Positions 60,272 to 64,000 of a stretch of DNA of 64,000 nt are shown one piece after another; the first letter of the stretch is position 1; each line of letters begins with the position of its first letter. Source of the DNA: Sutcliffiella deserti (GTDB lineage Bacteria > Bacillota > Bacilli > Bacillales > Bacillaceae_I); assembly GCF_020037475.1 (NCBI RefSeq), contig NZ_JAIQDB010000002.1, positions 186,001-250,000 of the forward strand, in the 5' to 3' direction. Under the pieces are notes generated by a model. That model was given only the letters and a program-made list of their open reading frames with translations. It did not search any database and was not told the DNA's origin. The position numbers and the translations under genes are program-made.

Positions 60272-61999
60272 GTGAATCGAAAGCATATCCAACAGCATAA
60301 ACAACATTATCTTATCTTTTTTTCCATTATACTGGTGGCGTTCCTTTTGCGGATAGTTGGTACAGATTTTGCAGCACCACTTATTACCGAATCCGATGAA
60401 GGAGCCATCATCAAGCCAGTCCTACATATGACGACAAATATGACATTAGATCCAAATATGTACAATCGTCCGGATCATATTATGATTTACCTTAATTTTG
60501 TCATCTTAAATATTTTAAGCTTTTTAAAATTCGGCAGTTCGGTGGCAACCAGCTTTCAGGAGAATGCCTTTTTCTTCTATCATTCTGCACGCATGGTTAC
60601 TGCCGTATTGGGGACTGTCAGCATATTTATCGTTTACTTGATTGGAAACGAATTTAAAAAGAAGTTCGGGCTCGTGGCAGCCGCTTTGTTTGCTGTTTTC
60701 CCGTCCTATGTTCACCATTCTCATTATGTATCGCCTGATGTTCCGATTACCCTTTTTACGTTAATCATCATCTTCGCCTGTATCAGATTCCTGAAAACGC
60801 AAGAACGAAAGTATCTTCTATTGGGGACTTTTTTCTGTGCCGTCAATACAGCCGAAAAATACCCAGGGCTTACTTCCACTGTAATGATCGGGCTTGTTTT
60901 AACGATGGTTGCAATCCCCTCTATTCGAGAGGATTTCTGGAAGGGCGTTGCACATCTTTCTAAAAAATATGTGATGTATGCAGGTGTCTTCTTATTCTCC
61001 TTATTTCTTGTGGCACCTAATATTTTCATCGAATATGGAAAAGTAATCGAAGCCCTTGTGCGTGAAAGTCGTTCGAACCATTTAGGCGCTGATGGACTTG
61101 GCTGGCTCGGGAATATGCTCTATTATTTTAAAATGTATTTCAATATGTCTGGTATTATTTTACTATTATTTTCCCTAGTCGGTTTGCTAATTGTTATTAA
61201 AAAGAGAGAAATAATTGCGCTTCCCTTATTCTTCGGAGGCTTCTATTTTATTTTAATCAGTTACTTGCCGCTGCATTGGGAAAGATGGGCGTTACCGATG
61301 TATGTTACTCCCTTACTGATTGGCGCCTATGGAATCCGTTCTGTTTATGATTACGTAAAGCAACGGCAGATTGGAAGGGTTGGTTATCTTCTAAGTCTTG
61401 CTGTCATTGCAATTACAATGTTCACTGATTCAGCTTTGGAAACTTACCGGAAAACTTGGACCGACACGCGCGTGGCAGCCTATGAATATAGTAAAAACAA
61501 CGGAATCGAACCGGCCAATACATTGTTTGAGGGATATACACCCTTTAAACCGGACTATCCAACGCGTATCTTTGACCATTATCCAACCGAAAAGGAATAT
61601 ATCATGCTCTCATCTAGCATGTATAACCGATTCTATAAAGAAGAGGGAAGATACCCGGAATACGTCCAGTTCTATGAAACAATAAGAAAAGAAAACGAGC
61701 ATATCATCACCTTCCAACCGCAAATACTAAAAATACCAGTCGGCAATGCGGCATACAAAGTTACCTACAAAACCGAAGCAACCCGACTACTCGAAACAGG
61801 AAGGCTCCTTAAACAACTCATAAAAACCCGAAACCACCTCGACGGCCCCCAAGTCGAAATCTATCAAGTGGGTTTTGGGGACAGGTCCCTCGTCCCAGGG
61901 TGGGACAAGGGGACAGGTCCCTCGACCCACCTGAGTGGGACAGAGTACCTGTCCCACCGACCCTTGCAGGAATTTCATTGTTTGTGTAGAACTTCTTAA
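60272..61999 (+). CDS. GT39-type membrane glycosyltransferase with REP-encoded tail
   Basis: A GTG start after GGTGGAGG gives 575 residues. The N-terminal half has about ten membrane helices. The first outer loop carries APLITESDEGAIIKP, with the acidic residues expected of the PMT/ArnT (GT39/GT83) fold, and GLVAAALFAVFPSYVHHSHY is typical. It probably transfers the sugar delivered by GtrA to a surface target. From about residue 532 the sequence (GFGDRSLVPGWDKGTGPSTH and on to the end, about 43 residues) comes from three REPs at 61870-61963. Confidence 0.85.
   Translation: MNRKHIQQHKQHYLIFFSIILVAFLLRIVGTDFAAPLITESDEGAIIKPVLHMTTNMTLDPNMYNRPDHIMIYLNFVILNILSFLKFGSSVATSFQENAFFFYHSARMVTAVLGTVSIFIVYLIGNEFKKKFGLVAAALFAVFPSYVHHSHYVSPDVPITLFTLIIIFACIRFLKTQERKYLLLGTFFCAVNTAEKYPGLTSTVMIGLVLTMVAIPSIREDFWKGVAHLSKKYVMYAGVFLFSLFLVAPNIFIEYGKVIEALVRESRSNHLGADGLGWLGNMLYYFKMYFNMSGIILLLFSLVGLLIVIKKREIIALPLFFGGFYFILISYLPLHWERWALPMYVTPLLIGAYGIRSVYDYVKQRQIGRVGYLLSLAVIAITMFTDSALETYRKTWTDTRVAAYEYSKNNGIEPANTLFEGYTPFKPDYPTRIFDHYPTEKEYIMLSSSMYNRFYKEEGRYPEYVQFYETIRKENEHIITFQPQILKIPVGNAAYKVTYKTEATRLLETGRLLKQLIKTRNHLDGPQVEIYQVGFGDRSLVPGWDKGTGPSTHLSGTEYLSHRPLQEFHCLCRTS
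61870..61896 (+). repeat. REP palindrome, forward copy, array member 1
   Basis: GGGTTTTGGGGACAGGTCCC then TCGTCCC. Lies inside the GT39 frame and is translated as GFGDRSLV. Confidence 0.8.
61902..61928 (+). repeat. REP palindrome, forward copy, array member 2
   Basis: GGGACAAGGGGACAGGTCCC then TCGACCC, five bases after member 1; translated as WDKGTGPST. Confidence 0.8.
61937..61963 (-). repeat. REP palindrome, reverse copy, array member 3
   Basis: GGGACAGAGTACCTGTCCC then ACCGACCC, eight bases after member 2. Closes the only three-member array in the window and faces the transposase gene. Confidence 0.8.
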
Positions 62000-62272
62000 G
62001 TTGGAAACAGTATTACTCCCCTTAGTTATCAACCGATTATTATGTAACTCCACTTGATTCCCTAAATTTTAATTCCTCTACTGTTATCACCCAATCTTTA
62101 ATTCGTTTGAAAGATAAGTTCTTTAATTTAGCTTGAGCCTGTACATGGGTATTTTGTGTGGAGGGGGTAGTAACTTCATTCCATTCAGTAAGGAGGGACC
62201 CGGGAAAATTTATAACCGTTTGAGAATTTAGGGGAGGCTGTTCACCTGAATAAAATGGAGGTGATTATTTTC

Positions 62273-63037
62273 ATGCCAAGGCAAGCACGGAAGAGAAGCA
62301 AAAGCGGCATCTACCATATCATCATGAGAGGAATTAACAAGCAAACCATTTTCGAGGAGGAACATGACAAGCAAAGGTTTCTAGTAACGGTGGCAAAGTA
62401 TAAGAAAATAAGTAATTTTGAGCTTTATAGCTACTGTTTAATGGACAACCATATACATCTTTTAATGAAGGAGTCAGAGGAGGAAAGCATTTCAGACGCA
62501 TTAAAAAGGATTAATTCAAGCTATGTTTATTGGTACAATGCTAAATACGAGAGATGTGGTCATCTGTTCCAAGAAAGATTCAAAAGCGAAAACGTAGAAA
62601 CCGAAGATTACTTTTTTACCGTTCTACGATACATTCATCAAAACCCCATTAAGGCAGGATTGTCGAACACTGTTTTTGAGTACAAGTGGACAAGTTTTCA
62701 TGAGTATTTCAACCAATCTTGCATAGTCGACACAGAGGAAGTCCTACAACTCTTTTCCCCAAATCGAAAAACTGCGATGGAAATATATATTACCTACATG
62801 CAACAATCCAATGAAGATCAATGCCTCGAAGATTATGGAAAGATCAGAAGAAGTGATAGCGAAATAATAGCTTTATTAACCGATTACCTGGGAATACCCA
62901 ATATCTCAACCTTACAAAAAACGGAAAAAGATAAGCGGGACGCTGCATTGGCAGAACTTAAACAAGTCAACGGTGTCACTATAAGGCAGTTGGCAAGGAT
63001 TACAGGATTATCAAGAAGTGTTATACAGCGGATTTGA
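62273..63037 (+). CDS. REP-associated tyrosine transposase (RAYT, Y1/HUH, IS200-like)
   Basis: The ATG at 62273, seven bases after GGAGGTGAT, gives 254 residues starting MPRQARKRSKSGIYHIIMRG, the standard start of Y1-transposase RAYTs. The HUH metal motif is DNHIHLL (about residue 62) and the catalytic tyrosine is in LRYIHQNPIKAGL (about residue 125). A C-terminal helix-turn-helix (VTIRQLARITGLSRSVIQRI) is the extension seen in one RAYT group. Such enzymes nick and join single-stranded REP hairpins. REPs lie on both sides (61870-61963 and 63081-63107), and 34 copies in the window make it the likely mover. Confidence 0.9.
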   Translation: MPRQARKRSKSGIYHIIMRGINKQTIFEEEHDKQRFLVTVAKYKKISNFELYSYCLMDNHIHLLMKESEEESISDALKRINSSYVYWYNAKYERCGHLFQERFKSENVETEDYFFTVLRYIHQNPIKAGLSNTVFEYKWTSFHEYFNQSCIVDTEEVLQLFSPNRKTAMEIYITYMQQSNEDQCLEDYGKIRRSDSEIIALLTDYLGIPNISTLQKTEKDKRDAALAELKQVNGVTIRQLARITGLSRSVIQRI

Positions 63038-63080
63038 GAATTTCCCTTCTCTTTCTTTTTATCCCAAGAAAACAAATGAC

Positions 63081-63107
63081 GGGACAGTGTACCTGTCCCC
63101 GCGACCC
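63081..63107 (-). repeat. REP palindrome, reverse copy downstream of the transposase
   Basis: GGGACAGTGTACCTGTCCCC then GCGACCC, 43 bases after the transposase stop. Confidence 0.8.
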
Positions 63108-63114
63108 AGTGTTA

Positions 63115-63216
63115 TCACGCACTCATCTTCAATTTAGAGCTTTGGCTGATTGCTTTTAAGATGAATAATTTATCTGGCGCGGTTAGCATTCTCCAACTTT
63201 TCACTTTAATCTTCAT
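63115..63216 (-). CDS. Small 33-codon ORF with strong ribosome site
   Basis: The ATG at 63216 follows AAAAGGAGAGACTCTT. It encodes a basic peptide starting MKIKVKSWRMLTAPDKLF with a helical middle (ILKAISQSSKLK). It ends eight bases from a REP. Could be a real small protein or the intact start of a truncated gene; family not recognised. Confidence 0.4.
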   Translation of the reverse strand: MKIKVKSWRMLTAPDKLFILKAISQSSKLKMSA

Positions 63217-63363
63217 AAGAGTCTCTCCTTTTAATTTTTTGTATGTTGTTGGTTAATCGTCTTGATGAAGATCTATAATAGTAAAATACCCCCTTAAACC
63301 CAGTATAAACAACAAAAATTCCAACATTTTCCGCACGAAAACAAGGAGAATTTGACGGTTTTT

Positions 63364-63390
63364 GGGTTTTGGGGACAGGTCCCTTGTCCC
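63364..63390 (+). repeat. REP palindrome, forward copy
   Basis: GGGTTTTGGGGACAGGTCCC then TTGTCCC; left border of a block closed by the reverse copy at 63696. Confidence 0.8.
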
Positions 63391-63471
63391 GATGTTCTAT
63401 TAATCATTGAATCTGGTAAAATTTATTAATATAGTAAAAAAAAACTAAGCTTATAAGCAGAGGAGTATAGT

Positions 63472-63570
63472 ATGTTTTTCGAAAAATTCTGTTTTTTCTG
63501 CAATGAGAAAACAAATCAATATTATACTTATAAAGAAATGAAAAAAAACCTTTCGTTGCAACTTAAGTAA
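63472..63570 (+). CDS. Small 32-residue CxxC ORF between inverted REPs
   Basis: The ATG at 63472 after AGAGGAG encodes MFFEKFCFFCNEKTNQYYTY and 12 further residues (KEMKKNLSLQLK). CFFC could bind a metal. It lies alone inside the REP-bounded block 63364-63722. Too short to assign. Confidence 0.4.
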   Translation: MFFEKFCFFCNEKTNQYYTYKEMKKNLSLQLK

Positions 63571-63695
63571 AACATATGTAGAGCGCAGAGCATTTGTGAA
63601 ACTCTAGTAATCTCTCATGCTAAATATCTTTACTAGCCGAGAAGTGGGTGGATACTTCACAAAGCAGCAGAAACGTAACGCTAAACAAGAAAATT

Positions 63696-63722
63696 GGGAC
63701 GAGGGACCTGTCCCTCCGACCC
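63696..63722 (-). repeat. REP palindrome, reverse copy
   Basis: GGGACGAGGGACCTGTCCC then TCCGACCC; right border of the 63364-63722 block. Confidence 0.8.
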
Positions 63723-63775
63723 AAAAAAAACATTGATTAATCAAAAAATTAGTAGTATCTTAGTTATAAGCGTTA

Positions 63776-63789
63776 TGATAGCGTTTGCA
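63776..63789 (+). promoter_or_regulatory. LacI/CcpA-type operator 1 (cre-like)
   Basis: TGATAGCGTTTGCA fits the catabolite-response consensus with one mismatch. Confidence 0.55.
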
Positions 63790-63840
63790 TTATTTAATAG
63801 TTTTATAGGAGTGGGGAGTTTTTACTAGATTGTGCAACTT

Positions 63841-63856
63841 TGTGCAAACGGTTTCA
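63841..63856 (+). promoter_or_regulatory. LacI/CcpA-type operator 2
   Basis: TGTGCAAACGGTTTCA, cre-like with one mismatch, repeated nearly exactly 37 bases downstream. Confidence 0.6.
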
Positions 63857-63877
63857 TCTCCTTAAAAATTTTATGTT

Positions 63878-63893
63878 TGTGCAAACGGTTTCG
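63878..63893 (+). promoter_or_regulatory. LacI/CcpA-type operator 3
   Basis: TGTGCAAACGGTTTCG, 15 of 16 bases identical to operator 2. Confidence 0.6.
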
Positions 63894-63923
63894 CAATTTA
63901 TAGCAAATGAAAGGGGTAAAGTG

Positions 63924-64000
63924 ATGAAAAGGAAGCCTTATCAAAAAGGAATGGCAATACTATTATCGGTTCTCTTAGTTGTGTCGATGTTTTCCGGATA
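63924..64000 (+). CDS. N-terminus of a secreted protein (partial)
   Basis: The ATG at 63924 after AAAGGGG opens a frame that runs off the window. The 25 visible residues are a signal peptide start: basic head (MKRKPYQKG) and hydrophobic core (MAILLSVLLVVSMFSG). With three sugar-repressor-type operators upstream, a secreted carbohydrate-active enzyme or binding protein is likely, but the domain lies outside. Confidence 0.6.
   Translation, partial: MKRKPYQKGMAILLSVLLVVSMFSG

Larger units (their letters stand above)
63571..63923 (+). promoter_or_regulatory. Regulatory region of the gene at the right edge
   Basis: Holds the reverse REP at 63696 and three operator-like sites (63776, 63841, 63878), with an AT-rich promoter zone between the first and second. 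AAAGGGG (63911-63916) is the ribosome site. No gene is seen. Confidence 0.6.

Noticed and set aside
62040-62262. Minus-strand open frame upstream of the transposase (peptide with AKLKNLSFKRIKDWVITVEE)
   Set aside because: About 74 codons without a start codon or ribosome site; may be a gene relic but chance is not excluded.
1-64000. CRISPR array, prophage, tRNA or rRNA genes
   Set aside because: The dispersed palindromes are not regularly spaced and lack spacers; no phage genes or structural RNA genes were seen.

Overview
The window comes from a low-GC, endospore-forming Gram-positive bacterium, most likely a Bacillaceae member. Supporting features are AGGAGG-type ribosome binding sites, a complete gerA-type germination operon, a C1q-like spore-surface-type protein, a SAM-I (S-box) riboswitch in front of a yxjG-type gene, a Vpr-like subtilase and a CBO0543-type protein. 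The genus cannot be fixed from the sequence alone. No rRNA, tRNA or CRISPR array was seen.

Layout. 0-24.6 kb is a mosaic of short unrelated transcription units: the end of a LytTR-type regulator with its GHKL sensor kinase, MurJ, an ATP-grasp enzyme, an MFS exporter, an unusual ketosynthase-like protein, a 7TM-PAS-GGDEF-EAL protein, EmrE-type, SdpI-type and CBO0543-type membrane proteins, PhzF, a GNAT enzyme, a NERD protein, S-box-controlled YxjG, a Gfo/Idh oxidoreductase, a C1q-like protein, a transglutaminase-like protein, a sugar-permease remnant, a Vpr-like protease and a SnoaL-like protein. 24.9-38.3 kb is one coherent catabolic island: a PrpR-like regulator, then a DUF1537 acid-sugar kinase, PdxA2, a DapA-family aldolase, a TctCBA transporter, an extra permease, a second DapA-family gene broken by one stop codon, an iron-type alcohol dehydrogenase and a D-2-hydroxyacid dehydrogenase. 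Probable operators (TTGCAACA half-sites) sit in front of the regulator and the kinase. 38.8-62 kb is mostly envelope and spore biology: Ugd, an LCP ligase, a small sigma factor, a CW_binding_2/CAP protein, NagA/NagB, an amino-acid ABC transporter, the ger operon, an MBOAT plus SGNH acylation pair, and a GT2/GtrA/GT39 glycosylation set. The right end carries a REP-associated (Y1/HUH) transposase and the start of a secreted protein behind three LacI/CcpA-type operators.

The most striking structure is a family of about 34 copies of a 27-bp imperfect palindrome (GGGTC, two bases, core GGGGACAGGTCCC, two bases, GACCC). Copies lie mostly between genes and often touch or overlap stop codons. In four genes the palindrome is read through, so that it encodes the C-terminus; in a fifth it does so with a weaker copy. 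Groups of copies usually begin with the forward form and end with the reverse form, so pairs bracket hairpins, small ORFs or genes. One roughly 340-370-bp bracketed cassette occurs twice. Copies surround the RAYT transposase at 62.3-63.0 kb, the obvious candidate for moving them. The repeats are absent between about 19.6 and 38.2 kb, which includes the catabolic island. A second, unrelated 215-bp repeat with inverted GGCCACTGA ends occurs at 10.3 kb and between nagA and nagB.
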